Source: Gnetum montanum
Lineage: Eukaryota; Streptophyta; Gnetopsida; Gnetales; Gnetaceae
DNA: 64,000 bases
Direction of reading: 5' to 3'
Assembly: GCA_015680685.1 (NCBI GenBank)
Contig: MNCI01005779.1
Location: 258,056 to 322,055 of the forward strand
A program made the translations under genes and the position numbers. A model generated the notes under the pieces. The model was not told the origin of the DNA, did no database searches, and saw only the letters and a program-made list of their open reading frames with translations. Positions 10,964-22,779 of the stretch are shown one piece after another; within the stretch, counting starts at the first letter, position 1, and each line of letters starts with the position of its first letter.

Positions 10964-12143
10964 TATTGATCTTTTGGTGTGTCAAAAACTTAAAGAAATT
11001 GGAGAATCTAAAAATGTATTTGTAATCTAGCAAGGCCATAAATGAGCAAGGACTTCAAAATAAGAGTTGAGTTTGAAAATGAGATCTACATTGAGATGTC
11101 ATGAGATCTATGTAGAGATGTCATTATGAAGACTACATGGATTAAAAAAAAGACTATGAAGATGCTCCAAGGACTAGCGAGAAGGCAAATTAACAACCCA
11201 AAAGTCAAAGTTCAAAAGTTAAGGAGACATCTCCTAACAATAGTAGACATCTACATTCCAGAATAAACATCTCTCTAGAGACATCACCCTAAAGACATCC
11301 TACTTTTAAAGGAGATGTCTACCGAGAATTGAAGCTAATTTTAGAGATACATCCTAATCTTGAAGGAGATGTCTACACTAGCTATTAGATACCCGTTGCA
11401 TGAATTTTGAGGTGATTTTGAAAACTATAGGGCTATAAGAAGACTTCATTTTCTTGGGTATTGAGCAAATGTTGTGCATGAGTTGTCACTATCAAAGCAA
11501 TCATTGTATATTGTACTTGTGTACTTCACTTGTAAAATCATTTGTTTAATTGATTATAGAATTATGCTTCAAAGTACAAGGACCTATAATTTAATTTACA
11601 TTCCTTGCTTTTGTTTTTATTTCTATCTTATTTCCCTACTATGGTTGATGTGCTTCTTGTGAGAAGGCATTGTCATTGAGCTTGTCAGGATCCTGCGAGA
11701 TTGAGTATTCATGAAACATTAGAACACTTCAGATCCAAGCTTAATTTGTAAATCGTGGGATCCTTGAAACTACATTCTGAGCTTGTTGAAACCTTGCAAG
11801 GTCGAGTGATTTCACAATGATGAAACACTCCAATGCAAAGCTTAGAGCTTGTACAGGGCATGATTTCCTTCAAACCACATTTTAAGCTTGTTGGAACCTT
11901 GTAGGATTGAAAGATTTTGTAGCAATGAAACTCCCTATAGCAGAGCTCAAATCTTGTAAAGGTTGTGATGTCCTTTAAACCACATTTTAAAAGGAACAAA
12001 GTTTAGAGGTGTGCAAAGAATCTACCCTCTAAGTGTGGATGCATCCAATTTGAAGAACCATGTAAAAGTTGATATGCTAGTGTTGCTAGAAACATTTTTA
12101 TTTGGAAACTTATTCAACCCCGCTTCTAAGTTTCTAATCCTCA
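10964..12143 (+). repeat. 3' LTR of the plus-strand family C element
   Basis: About 1180 bp, starting TATTGATCTTTTGGTGTGTC (TGTTGACCTTTTGGTATGTC in the other copies) and ending TTTCTAATCCTCA. It matches the LTR at 30495-31663 in reverse complement. The right half (about 11680-12000) holds roughly three tandem units of about 120 bp, each with an AGCTTGTTG(A/G)AACCTTG-like start and an ATGAAACACTCC-like middle. The 3' flank is TAAGG; the 5' flank is outside the window. Confidence 0.8.
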
Positions 12144-12689
12144 TAAGGCATGTATATTTTTATATGTTATCATGCACATATGATGAATTACTACTGAATT
12201 ATTGGATAAATTTATGAATTATAAACATTATTTATGATATTCTTGATGCCATATTAAGAAAGACTTCAACATGGCTTTGGGGTATCCACAACACCTTAAG
12301 TCATAGTGATGTTTTAAGATAATGGTGTTATTTGAAGAATTGTAATTAGTTAATTGATTGGCCCCATAGGGAGGTGGTTATTATTACAACCTAATGGATA
12401 TAAGATAGTGAATCTAAATTAAATGTTCCTATGCCCATAGGTATGGATTATTTATTTTATATTTATATCTTATTAATGAATTTGACATGTAAATTCATAC
12501 ATGATGCAACCTCTACCCATAGGAAGGTTTGAGTTTGCATGGAAAAGCTAAATTATTTAAGGATCTTAAAATTTAAGAGGAGATAATTTTCATGAAGGTT
12601 ATAGTTGAGAAAATAAAGGAATCTAATGAATCTCTAAAAGATAAAGAGAAATTAGTAATCTCCAAATGATGATCCTTTTTCATTTTCAT
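12144..12689 (+). other. Unassigned AT-rich flank, probably decayed copia
   Basis: No domain recognised. Because it runs into a copia RT region at 12690 on the same strand, it is probably the upstream pol or linker of that second copia element, interrupted by the family C insertion. Confidence 0.3.
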
Positions 12690-13660
12690 AAGCCATGAGT
12701 GGCAGAAATTTCACACTTTGGTATGATGCCATAAAGAAATCAAAGTCTTATTGCTAAAAAAAGTCAAATCAAAGTTTATAATCTCTTTAAATTACCAAAC
12801 AAATCATCAACAATGGATCTATAATACCAAAAGTAATCTTTTGAAAATATCAAATGATATAAAGCTAGAGGCAGGCATCAATTACCATGAAACCTTCTCT
12901 AATGTATTATAGAGGGTTTTATTTAGAATAATAATGGCTTTGGTGGTTCATTTTGAATTGGAGCTTCACCAAATAGATGTGAAAAATGATATTTTCTTAA
13001 AGATTTCTATGAAGATAGTCATTTGACTTGCAAGTTAGATATATAAAGGAAGCCTCCCCAACAATGGTATATAAAGTTTCATAATGTCATGATATCTTAT
13101 CAATATAGTGGAAGTAAATTGTTTTCTTGATCTTATACATAAGTGATCTTATATTTACAAGCATTGAGTTAAGCTTATTTCTTTCTTAAAAGTTTTAATA
13201 CAAAGAATAGCTTGTCTTCTTGAAAGGGAAAGAAGATCCTTGTAAAGCAATGCCAATGGAATTCCTTAAAGATAGAATTTAATACATGTGATAAATTTAT
13301 TTTACAAGCATGATGGTTAAGAAATGTTATCTTTGGTCTAAAAGTTATTGGATCTATAGCAAGCCAATAAGAAATTATTATGGTAACTTAGCTATAATTT
13401 TATCCTATGGTAAGAGTGGTGAAAGTGGAAGTTGCAGCAAACATATTGATATAAAGTACCTTGTTGTTAAAGATAGAAATAAAGAAGCATGAGGATAATA
13501 TAGAACATATTAGTACTAAGTTTATTATTTTTATCTCATGACTAAAGCATTTCCAACAAATTAACATATAAATTTTGTGGATTGTATGGAACTTGTTTAA
13601 TCCATTGGAATAACTAAAGTAGGACACAAAATGATTTATCAAACATCATTTGTAAAGAAA
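12690..13660 (+). pseudogene. Ty1/copia reverse transcriptase-RNase H remnant
   Basis: Translation with stops and frameshifts shows copia RT landmarks in order. First comes SHEWQKFHTLVWCHKEI (family form: EW..AM..E...). Then NHQQWIYNTK (WVYKIK-type), INYHETFSNVL (DY.ETFSPV), ALVVHFELELHQIDVKNDIF (the L.QMDVK.AFL block) and PPQQWYIKFHNVM. RNase H follows: CSKHIDIKYLVV near 13440-13470 and LMTKAFPT near 13540, equivalent to SKHIDIRYHF and DPLTKGL. The YVDD segment is not readable. No single frame exceeds about 60 codons, so the copy is old and inactive. Confidence 0.7.
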
Positions 13661-13840
13661 TAGCTCATAAAGTATTCACTTAAGGAGTGTAATGCATTGT
13701 AATTCATGGAAGAAAATATTCAAACTTGTGGATATGACCCCCATGATTCATGGATTAAGACTATTTATTTAAATTAAATTTATAACTAGAGTCAAAGCAT
13801 GGTCATGATATAGTTGTAAATAAACAATGCAAATTAGGTG

Positions 13841-14235
13841 AGCAAAGTGGGAGAATGTAAGAATAAATTATCCACTTTTCATAGGTATTGGTTAATTAAA
13901 GATCCATTATCTCTCTCTCATAATAGTTATGGTTTTAGTTACAATAGTTTAATACTACTCTAGTTATGGAGCATTAATGCTTCCATGATCGAGGGAAGCA
14001 CTAACACCACTTCATTCAAGGTTGTTGGGGTCCCTTGCCTAGCATACAAAATGTGAATTCCCTACCATCAAGGTAATCAAATCAAATGAAAATAAGATCT
14101 AATTTAGTTGCAAAAATAGGCATAGGTTAGAAGATCTTCAATAAAGCTCACTCGAAACATAGTTCAAGATGTTAATTTTATTTAACTGTATTGTGTGTTT
14201 ATAGAGCTTTCAAGATTCCACTACGCTATTTTTTA
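13841..14235 (+). repeat. Polypurine tract and start of a copia LTR, truncated
   Basis: GCAAAGTGGGAGAA at 13842-13855 is a typical copia polypurine tract. The next bases, TGTAAGAATAAATTATCC, would be the LTR start at 13856. The right end is not defined: similarity to segment R1 begins at about 14236, and no second LTR is in the window. Confidence 0.5.
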
Positions 14236-14984
14236 TGATCCATAAAGTCTAATAGTACCATTAACATAATTATCCTTCTTGTACAGCTAGAGGATGAGCA
14301 ATCCATGCTTCTCCTATTGGACATGAAACTCTATGCAATGTACAAGCAGATGCTACTCACAAGAGGTAGATTTGTTCCTAGAGTCATGTGGAATAGTCAT
14401 AAATGAATGTAAAAAATAGATAAAATTGCATAATTTTTCATTGTAATATTGGATGCAGACTTTGTATGTCATAAATGTTGATCTTCACATGGTCTCAACT
14501 CCTCAAAGATGTTTGAAGACTATTAGGGAATGTTCATTATTTAATGTTTTTCGAGCTAAGATAACGAAGACAAGGTCTGGTATAGACTATGATGGTATCA
14601 AGTCACATCAATGCAGAGCCTATTGAAATGCTAGCACAAAGTGGAGAATCCACAATCAACCATAAATATTTATATTAAAATGGTTTCATCTCTCTAAGGG
14701 TATTATTTGAACATGCACTAATGAAGATCTCATGTATTCAATATTTGCAATGTCAAGACAATGTTTAGTATAGAAAATAAACGCATAAGTGATATAAAAG
14801 TCTATTCTATTACAATATAATATAAAGTATTTTTAAAGTTAGTGAAAAGTGGAGCATCAAGCATTAATCATAAAGAAATAAAAATTTTAATTTTTAAAAT
14901 CATAAATATTTATTTTTTCAAGAGTATTATCTATAGTTTATTGCTAATTCAAGTTACACTTACAGTACCTTTACATTGCACTAT
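14236..14984 (+). repeat. Duplicated segment R1, copy 1, left part (interrupted by G1)
   Basis: Collinear with 54560-55330. Shared landmarks include AATCCATGCTTCTCCTATTG, ACTTTGTATGTC.TAAATGTTGATC and AGTGGAGAATCCACAATCAA. A frame of about 50 codons ending near 14400 is preserved in both copies (MLLLLD.KLYAM.KQM..TRG.F...VMWNS.K, then stop). This copy is more decayed, with short deletions. It continues at 20702. The last five bases, ACTAT (14980-14984), form the G1 target duplication. Confidence 0.8.
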
Positions 14985-15774
14985 TGATGAACCATCATAT
15001 CAGGATGGAAATATTGCATCCGCGATATCGGATCCAACCATGCAATGTCAGATACTCGATATCGGGGCCTATTGGTTTTCACATTAGATAGTTACTCCCT
15101 TAGCCGAACTCTTGCCATTTTTTACTTTCAAAGTTAGAATTATTTCTGTGTGCCTGCAGTAGGAATCATAGAGTGAATGGATCTTTATTTGAGCATTGTG
15201 TACCTGAGCACACTTTGTGTACAGCAATAAGGATGAACTTTATGATAAACCTTGTAGCATACAACATATATTAATTATTTTTAATGATTATTTAATGCTT
15301 TCCTAGTTGATTAATGACTTCTCTCATCCTACAACTCTCTCAGTTAAATACACTCAGTACGACTACTTCGAGCATGTGTGTAGTGCTTGGTAACCTAGTA
15401 ATGATTACCGTTTGGTAATCCTAGCAGCAATGCACTGGTTCAGGATGTGTATAGCAAGTGAGAACGTATACTAGTGTTAGGAGTAATTAGAACTTAGTTA
15501 ATGAGTAGTTAAATTAGATTAGTTACTTAGCTATCTCTCTTCCCCTCCTTACTAGTGCAGGATATAAAACATATAAAAGCCATAAAAATCATATGCCTCA
15601 AGCTTACTTAACCATACAACCATGACATACAAGTAAGTTTGGGATGACAATGATTAACCAACCCATTATTGTTCCACAAAGGAACATAGGCACTTAGTCT
15701 TGGAATTTAACCAGATCATGCATGAAATGCTCGTATTTATATGGTTGAGCGTAGGGGTACCTCGCTACTCATCA
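14985..15774 (+). repeat. 5' LTR of G1, TATA region deleted
   Basis: 790 bp, from TGATGAACCATCATATCAGG to CTACTCATCA. Relative to the 3' LTR it lacks about 35 bp after GGGGCCT (15065-15071), which removes CTATAAATAAGAGG. It still has three GATATC or near-GATATC motifs at about 15021-15062. Confidence 0.93.
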
Positions 15775-15775
15775 T

Positions 15776-15793
15776 TGGCGCCGTTACTGGGGA
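15776..15793 (+). other. Primer binding site of G1 (tRNA-Asp)
   Basis: TGGCGCCGTTACTGGGGA, two mismatches from the complement of the plant tRNA-Asp(GTC) 3' end, one base after the LTR. Confidence 0.9.
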
Positions 15794-15893
15794 CTTAGTT
15801 GTTTGTGCACTAAGTAGAACTTAGGAAATCATTCACACCTTAGGGTTGGTTAAGGGGAAAGATAATAGTACATTGCACACTGAACAAGACAAG

Positions 15894-18444
15894 ATGTCTT
15901 CTTCTTTGCACAAAAGTACTTCACCGCTTAGGACTAACACAAGAAGCAATCGGCAATAGGATACACATGACATTGAATGAATATGTACCAGACTTCACCT
16001 TTATTCTCCATCAAGATGAACAATTGTGTTGGTGTGACTTGGAAGGTAACATAGTGTTACCTCCTGACCATTCAGTCCCAAGCATGCTTCTTCATGCTCT
16101 CACATGAATAGGCATGCAACACTTACATACAAAATACATTGTGCAAGACTATGATTTGAGAGACTATCATCCCATAGAGGTGAAATGTCAAAGGGATTTA
16201 CAATAGGAGAGACACCATACATCTTTGAAGGGAAAATGGTCCAAGGATGCCCTCCACATTTTAAACGAAATTGAGGGTGATGAACCTACCTCAGGTAGCT
16301 GCCCAAATACCAATGTTCCTTCCCTTGACTTTGGCCAAGGGGTTGTGTATCAGAACCTTCATTCTACTATTCATAAACTAGGTGCTAATACCAATAGACA
16401 CAAAGTATCTAAAAAAGAAACAAGGACACATGACAAAGGAGGGCATTCTGATCACAATCACGATCAAGGCAGAGACCACCGAAGAGAAGGTAGTAGACAT
16501 CATCATGGTGGCGAATCTCCTTCTTCTTTAGCTTCATCATCTCCTCCACTATCTCCTTCAATGTTCGGATGCAGCCATAGAGAAAAAAATCATGAGGATC
16601 AAGGTAAGCAAAGTGGAAGTCATAAACAAAATAGCCAAGATAGAGGATGAGGGCACTCTAGGAAATCACGAAATAGAAGAAGGAAGAGTAGGAAACAACG
16701 TAGGCATCATAGATTCCATGAACAAGATGATCATGATAAACCCCTACTCACTACTCGAACCATGTTAAACATAACTAAGGCTGTGAGAGTTCCAACAAAG
16801 CACCAAAGAGATAGTAGGATCAAGAGGTTAGATATGAATGACATCCCATGATTTGAAGCGGGATATAACGCTAATCCTCAAAATCACTTACAAGCATTTC
16901 ATAATGCGTGTGCCTTGAAAAACATAGAAAATGAGTGGAAAAAACTTAAGTTGTTCCCATAGACACTAGTAAAAGAAGCTGAAAGCTGGTACTAGTTGTT
17001 AGAACTGGAATCAATTCATACGTGGTGTACTATGTTAGCATGATTCAATGATAAGTACCAAACATACTCCCAAGTGTCTAACTTGCAAAAGAAAATCCAA
17101 GGATGGAAACAAGGAAGTCATGAACTCTTAGATGCTATCATGGGCTATTGTTATGCACTATTACATTGTTGTCCTAGCCATGATTATTCATAGAGGGATT
17201 AGCTATGCCATCTCATAGATGGGCTTAAGCATGAAACGAGAAGAACCCTTGGGACTTATGCCAAAGGAAGGTTATCTGAGCTTAGGTCCCAAGAAATTCA
17301 CAAACTACTAGAGTAAGTTGCTAAGGAAGAAAGTGAGCTACAAAAGAGAGAGTGTGTGGAAGAATATAACCAAGATCCTTCCCTCTGGAAGAGGGGAGTA
17401 ATATTTTGTAAGGATGAGGAAGAGTCACCACTTGAATAGATGGTGAATAGGAAAACCTTGCCTATCCAAAAGTTAACATCAGAAGTATTAGCAAAGGTAG
17501 ACCAAATGTGGAACTCCCTAGATAATAAGTTTCAAACTGTTCTCAAAGTAGTAGAGGAGTCTAGAGAGCGAGGTAGTGATAGTGACAAAAGAAAAAAGAG
17601 AGAAGTAGAAAATGCACATAACAAGGATAAGGATAAAGTAGCTATTATTGAAGAAGTTGTGGACTCAAATACAAACGATGATAGTGGATGCAAGATATGT
17701 CAATACGACCATCCTAAGGGATCTTGCCCTATGATCTCGCATCTTCATGAGTCTAGGGTGTATGCACTTAATCCACGTTTAAAAAAATGGCAAACATCTC
17801 GATGGTTACCTTATGCCCAAGGTAACCCAAGGTAGTTCCACCAACCTTTAACATATTATCCAAGTGGAACTCCATCACAACCGATTGAGCAACACCAATA
17901 GTGGCAGCACCCATAATCATGGGGAATGCCACCACCAAGGCAACAATATCCTTACTGACAACCTAACCCATATGGATATTACATGCAACATCCAATCTCT
18001 CCATGTGACTTTGTTGGTCACATTACTCCCCAACATCACTACCAAGCCCATGAGTACTATAGGACTCCCTCTCATAGGGGTGACATTTCATAAGTGTACC
18101 ATCCTTCAAATTCAGTCGCATCTCTTCCACCAATAGCTCCATTGCCACTTGCTCCAATAATGCAAGGTAAACTCCCTGCTCAGCCACAACAACACAATGC
18201 CACAAGGGTTGTCAATCCTCAAACTACTATTGGTTTGGACAACTATATGAAGAAAAGACCTTTCCTCATAACCAATAGTCCAACCAAGCCTTTGCAACCA
18301 CAAGTGGATAAGTCTTTGGACCCCTGCATATCAAAAAAAGCTTCAAAGCCCCCTTCAAGCCTAACATTTCATTCAACACATACGGTCATGTTAACACATG
18401 TCATTACTGATTACATCAAAGCTGGCCACCTTCCGCCATTCTAA
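15894..18444 (+). pseudogene. gag of G1
   Basis: Begins at the family start ATG (MSSS.HKSTSP). A region with a YHP/EVKCQRD-like block and a His/Ser-rich linker follows (16440-16560, DHNHDQGRDHRREGSRHHH). The Gag core reads NPQNHLQAFHNACALKNIEN then WKKLKLFP near 16880-16960, and VAKEE.ELQKRE near 17320-17350. The zinc knuckle at 17689-17727 is CKICQYDHPKGSC, spacing CX2CX3HX4C, and is followed by a Pro/Gln/His-rich tail. Several in-frame stops and frame changes break it. The frame ends in GHLPPF where the pol deletion begins. The knuckle spacing and tRNA-Asp primer fit an Athila-like lineage, by inference. Confidence 0.8.
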
Positions 18445-19836
18445 CCATTCATAAAATCACCAAAAGTTGAGTACATAAAAATAAGTCTTTTCATGGTGTG
18501 GTTCTCATGCAGAAAAAAAAGTGAGAATTCAAAGCACACCCTTTATACACAATAATGAACTTAGGCTACACGCACTGGTTATGATACTAGAAAGACATCT
18601 TACCCATGCCTAAAGGTTCCCTCTAACTAAGGCCCTTTCTCACTTCCTGATTCTCCATCTCGCTCTAATCGGAATGGTGGTGACTTTTTGTAGAGGCATT
18701 CATGTTACTTTAAGAGGTAGGTTGGTTAAATGTGTTGATGCGAGGTTACTGAATGTGGTTTATTGATCCTAGATTTGGAATGAGTTCTACTTGGTCACAG
18801 TAACCATAAAACATACACAACGGACTTTACATAACCTTGTTCTTCAGTTTCCATTACATTCTCTCCTCTCCACCTTTCTTTTTCATTTTTCACCTCATTG
18901 TCAATTTTATCATTAGTCTGTATCGTGGTAGATACATTTTTTTTCTTTGGTATGTTCTTGTGGATAATTTTTTAACTCTTGCTTCCAAATGACATTCCTA
19001 GAGCCTATGGACTCTTTCGTTTGTGGGTCTGTCAGGGCATCAAGGGCATGAGCCTACTTTAGGGAGGACCCACTGGCATTCCTTTTTGGTGCATTTGTTA
19101 ACTTCTTTCCCTTAAATATTTCTAGCAATCAACAATTTTTTGTTTCATCCCCATCCATGACATCCATATTATTGGCATTGTCATTGTTGCTTTTTCTACA
19201 CCTTTCTTATTCCTTATCTTTTTCCATCCTATTGCTACCAGAAGTTTGCTCTTAGTCATGGGGGCCTTGGCACAAATTTTACAATTTTTCCTAACCCCTA
19301 CACCTTAGGTAGTCACCAGTGTTAAATCTCTAGAATCAGTATCTTCCATAACCATAACTCAGCCAATGCACTTTACATCGAGGCAAGGTATCAACTGCAT
19401 TGTGAGTTATCTACCCTTGCTCATTTGTGACTATGTTGTGTGTGCAGATGGTGATCATAAAACAATGGACTAGGCCTGGAGAAAATACTTAGGATGGACC
19501 AAAACTAGAGCATTTACGAAAGGAGCAAGATTGGTGGCATGGTAATGGATAAACAACGAAAGGTGCAATCTTAGCATCAATAGCAACATGCCTTATTCTT
19601 TTTTTCTCTCATTCTCTTCTAGCTACCAAATAAGGCTAGATGTCATTTATGTATAGTGTTCACCTTTGTGGTCATGAACACTAATGTTGTCATGTATTGT
19701 ATTGTTTATCTATTCACTAGGCATGTTGAGTTTTTCACCCCATTCCACTGTCAATGGTCATTCAGTCAATAATCCCATACCTTCCCAATATTTTATAAGG
19801 AACTTAAGGATGAGTTTTCATTCAATCATGGGGGTA
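18445..19836 (+). other. 3' untranslated region and polypurine tract of G1
   Basis: Matches the G2 3' region from about 42390 to 43886. The junction near 18440 joins the pre-protease sequence directly to the 3' UTR. It ends ATCATGGGGGTA (19825-19836), the polypurine tract. No gene seen. Confidence 0.75.
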
Positions 19837-20701
19837 TGATGAACCGCGATATCGAGACTATGATATTGCATCTACGATATCAGATCCAACCATGAGATGT
19901 CAAATACTCGATATCAGGGCCTGTCTCCTCACCTATAAATAAGAGGCAGTGCTCTTGGTTTTCACATTAGATAGTTAGTCCCTTAGTCAAACTCTTGCCA
20001 TTTCTTCCTCCAAAGTTAGAATTATTTTTTTGTACCTGCAGTAGGAGTCATAGAGTGAACGGATCTTTATTCAAGCANGTGTACCTGCATTAGGAGTCAT
20101 AGAGTGAACGGATCTTTATTCAAGCATTGTGTACCTAAGCACACTTTGTGTACAGTAATAAAGATGAACACTATGATAAACCTTGTAGCATACAGAATAG
20201 ATTAATTAGTGTTAATGATTATTTAATGCTTTCCTAGTTGATTAATGATTTATCTCACCCTACAACTCTCTTAGTTAAATACACTTAGTACGACTACTTC
20301 GAGCATGCGTGTAGCACTTTGTAACTCAATAATGATTAGGTTTGGTAATCCCAGTAGTGTTGCATTGGTTCAAGATGTGTACAGAAAGTGGGAATAGATA
20401 CTGGTGTTAGGAGTAATTAGAACTTAGTTAATGAGTAGTTAAATTAGATTAGGTAGTTATCTCTCTTCCCCTCCTTACTAGTGCAGGATATAAAACACAT
20501 AAAAGCCATAAAAATCATATGCCTCAAGCCTACTTAACCATACAACCATGACATACAAGTAAGTTTGGGAAGACAACTATTAACCAACCTGTTATTGTTC
20601 CACCAAGTTGCATAGGCACTTAGTCCTTGGAATTCGACCGGATCATGTGTGAAATGCTCATATTCGTATGGTTGAGCGTAGGGGTACCTCACCACTCATC
20701 A
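19837..20701 (+). repeat. 3' LTR of G1
   Basis: 865 bp, from TGATGAACCGCGATATCG to CCACTCATCA. A 47-bp stretch (20031-20077) is repeated at 20080-20126 on either side of an N with one visible difference. Without that extra copy the LTR is about 817 bp. Confidence 0.93.
19934..19941 (+). promoter_or_regulatory. TATA box of G1 3' LTR
   Basis: TATAAATA followed by AGAGGC, about 95 bp into the LTR. The same segment is missing from the 5' LTR of this element. Confidence 0.7.
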
Positions 20702-20760
20702 ACTATAGTTTTTCTAAAGTTTCATGTTGCCTATATATCATAAGGTACATATATTCATAG
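20702..20760 (+). repeat. Segment R1, copy 1, right part
   Basis: ACTATAGTTTTTCTAAAG and then CATGTTGCCTATAT match 55331-55390 of copy 2 directly. Joined to 14984 after removing G1 and one ACTAT, the sequence is collinear with copy 2. A short run after 20761 (GGTTCGATTCTACTAGGTAG) resembles the B-box end of the SINE-like unit near 55560. Confidence 0.75.
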
Positions 20761-21840
20761 TGGTCTATTATAGGTTCGATTCTACTAGGTAGCACAAAGT
20801 TATCTTTCATCCCTCAACCACACTTCCCCCTCTAAAATATGATACTATTAGCATTTTTTTGGCATTAACTTCTTACTTCTTTTTATACATGCATATGGTA
20901 ATTTTCTTGTAACAAATCTAACTAGATGATTCACTCCATAGAATTATCCACTATGCATCTTACATAAAACTATGTAAGCATCTTAAGATGAATCATTTTA
21001 TACCTCTCTTTGTTTTTGGTTAAAATATTCACCTTAATAGGATGATATCTGAGATGTGAAAATTTTTAAATGCATCAAACCTTAGGTAGGAAAATTTATT
21101 ACAATAATTTTTCTTTTTTGATTTAGATTCATTAAGGTTATGCATGCACAAATTTATTTTGGTAATGGTTTATTTAATTAATTACTTAATAAATATTTCT
21201 TGATAAATCTAATTTTTGATCAAAGTTTCTATTTATTAGACTTATTTTTACTAATTTTTATTTCATTTTAACAACTACTAAAAATTACTTAATTTTTTTT
21301 CATTTTAGGAATGCTAATCTTAGGAATTATATTCTAATATAAAATCTTGGATTTGCTCTTTTGGATCAAAACTAAGAGAGAAAGAAGAAAATTCAACAAA
21401 TTGATCTAACAATGTTCCATTTTGACTTAAATCTATTAGTTGGAATTAGAAGCTCTTAGAGAATTTGATGTTTAGCATTAAGAATTAGTTTGGGAACAAT
21501 AACAAATTATTTATTACATTTGTCTTTTCCCACCACCTTGAGTTTGCCTACTTGATTATATCTACAAACTAATGTTTGGTGTTTTATGGTTACTTATGTG
21601 GATAGCATTTTTTGATAAGTAAACATGTTTTATGATGGTTATGTATGTAAACTTTTTTAGTAAGAATCTTTTTGGTTTGTTGGAAATAGCATGAGTGAGA
21701 GATCAATTATTTTTAAAGGAATATTGTAAATCTAGAAGTCTTTCTCTATTTGCAATAATTGAAGCTTTTTTGGATATGCTCCTAATGCACTCATAAAGAG
21801 GGTATTTTACCCTAGTATGGATTGTAAAAATCAAGGTAGT
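20761..21840. other. AT-rich sequence without recognised feature
   Basis: No open frame over 60 codons and no LTR terminus, zinc knuckle or RT motif seen. The last part may belong to the upstream end of the older LINE that begins to be recognisable at about 21840. Confidence 0.3.
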
Positions 21841-22177
21841 ATTTCCACTAATGTTAGTATTTCATCAAATCTAACTTTTCTCTCTTCAATTTTTCTCTAG
21901 CAGATATGATTTCTTTATAATTTTCCTATAGTGGATTTCATATTACTTCAAACCTCTTCAACCAATGTTAAAATTTTTTCTTTTTTTATTGATGTGAAAA
22001 TTTATATTGATCTTTAAAATATAGATTTACAAGATGATAAGAAAAAATTTATGAAATTTTTTTCTAGTGACATTGATGTAACCAAGACACCTACTTTTAT
22101 TCTTTTTTATTATATAGCTGAGTTATTAGTTGTTGATCTTTTATTGTAATATGTATTCATTCAAATTTTGGGTTACA

Positions 22178-22779
22178 GGTGGCTACTACTATGTCGAATC
22201 CTTGATGCTATTGGATCGGGAAAGCTATTTAACAGTAACCGAGTTTTATAATTCATGTTATATAACGTCGATTTTGGAAGAGATCGGAGCATGCACGTGA
22301 GCAGCGTCCATGATTTACCTTGCGTTTTTGCAGCAACAGATTCGAAGTTTCTTCGTTGCATCTAATTTGAAAGAACCTTTCAGAGACGCTGCGGGTTGAG
22401 TTGCGGTGGGCGTGGTAGGGTGCGCGGCATTTGCGCGGGTGCTCTACTGGGCACGAGATCTGAAGCTCCAGAGGTCTGCCTGAGCATGGCCTGAGCAACG
22501 GATCGCACGCTGCTATTGTGGCTGACCTTTTGCAGATCTAAGAATTAACCCAGATCTGGAATTAGATCTGAAACTAGCACCGGGGAAACTCGGAAAAGAG
22601 GATCTAGGAGCACTTGACCTTCTACCACGAGTGCTGCGCTTTGGTGGCTGTGAGCCAAGGTTTCTGTGCCACGCTCTAGTGGCTGTGGGGTAGCGGTTGT
22701 AGCGGGCAATAGGGTCTGCATCATGGTGCTATTGCTGCGGGGCTGCCACTACGTTCCTACCGGCGTTGAGCCAATTCCA
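22178..22779 (+). promoter_or_regulatory. LINE 5' UTR / internal promoter region
   Basis: About 600 bp before the ORF1 start, clearly richer in G+C and CpG than the AT-rich surroundings, as in other L1-type 5' UTRs that carry an internal promoter. The promoter function is inferred. Confidence 0.5.

Larger units (their letters stand above)
14985..20701 (+). mobile_element. Gypsy element G1, pol-deleted
   Basis: A complete LTR pair, tRNA-Asp primer site, gag and 3' untranslated region, bounded by a perfect ACTAT duplication (14980-14984, 20702-20706). Protease to integrase is gone in one deletion of about 3.6 kb, judged against G2. The 5' LTR also lost its TATA region. G1 is a defective, non-coding derivative inserted into R1. 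Confidence 0.95.

Noticed and set aside
12144-12560. A possible 5' LTR of the second copia element
   Set aside because: A few shared words (CATAGGTAT, TTAATT) with 13856-13910 are not enough, and no LTR terminus or primer site is present.
14985-20701. Preferred target sequence for family G
   Set aside because: The duplications ACTAT, ACAGG, GCATG, CTGGG/CTGAG and AGAAG/AGAAA share no consensus.
22173-22498. Minus-strand open frames in the LINE 5' UTR
   Set aside because: They arise from local GC richness and read opposite to the element with no domain.
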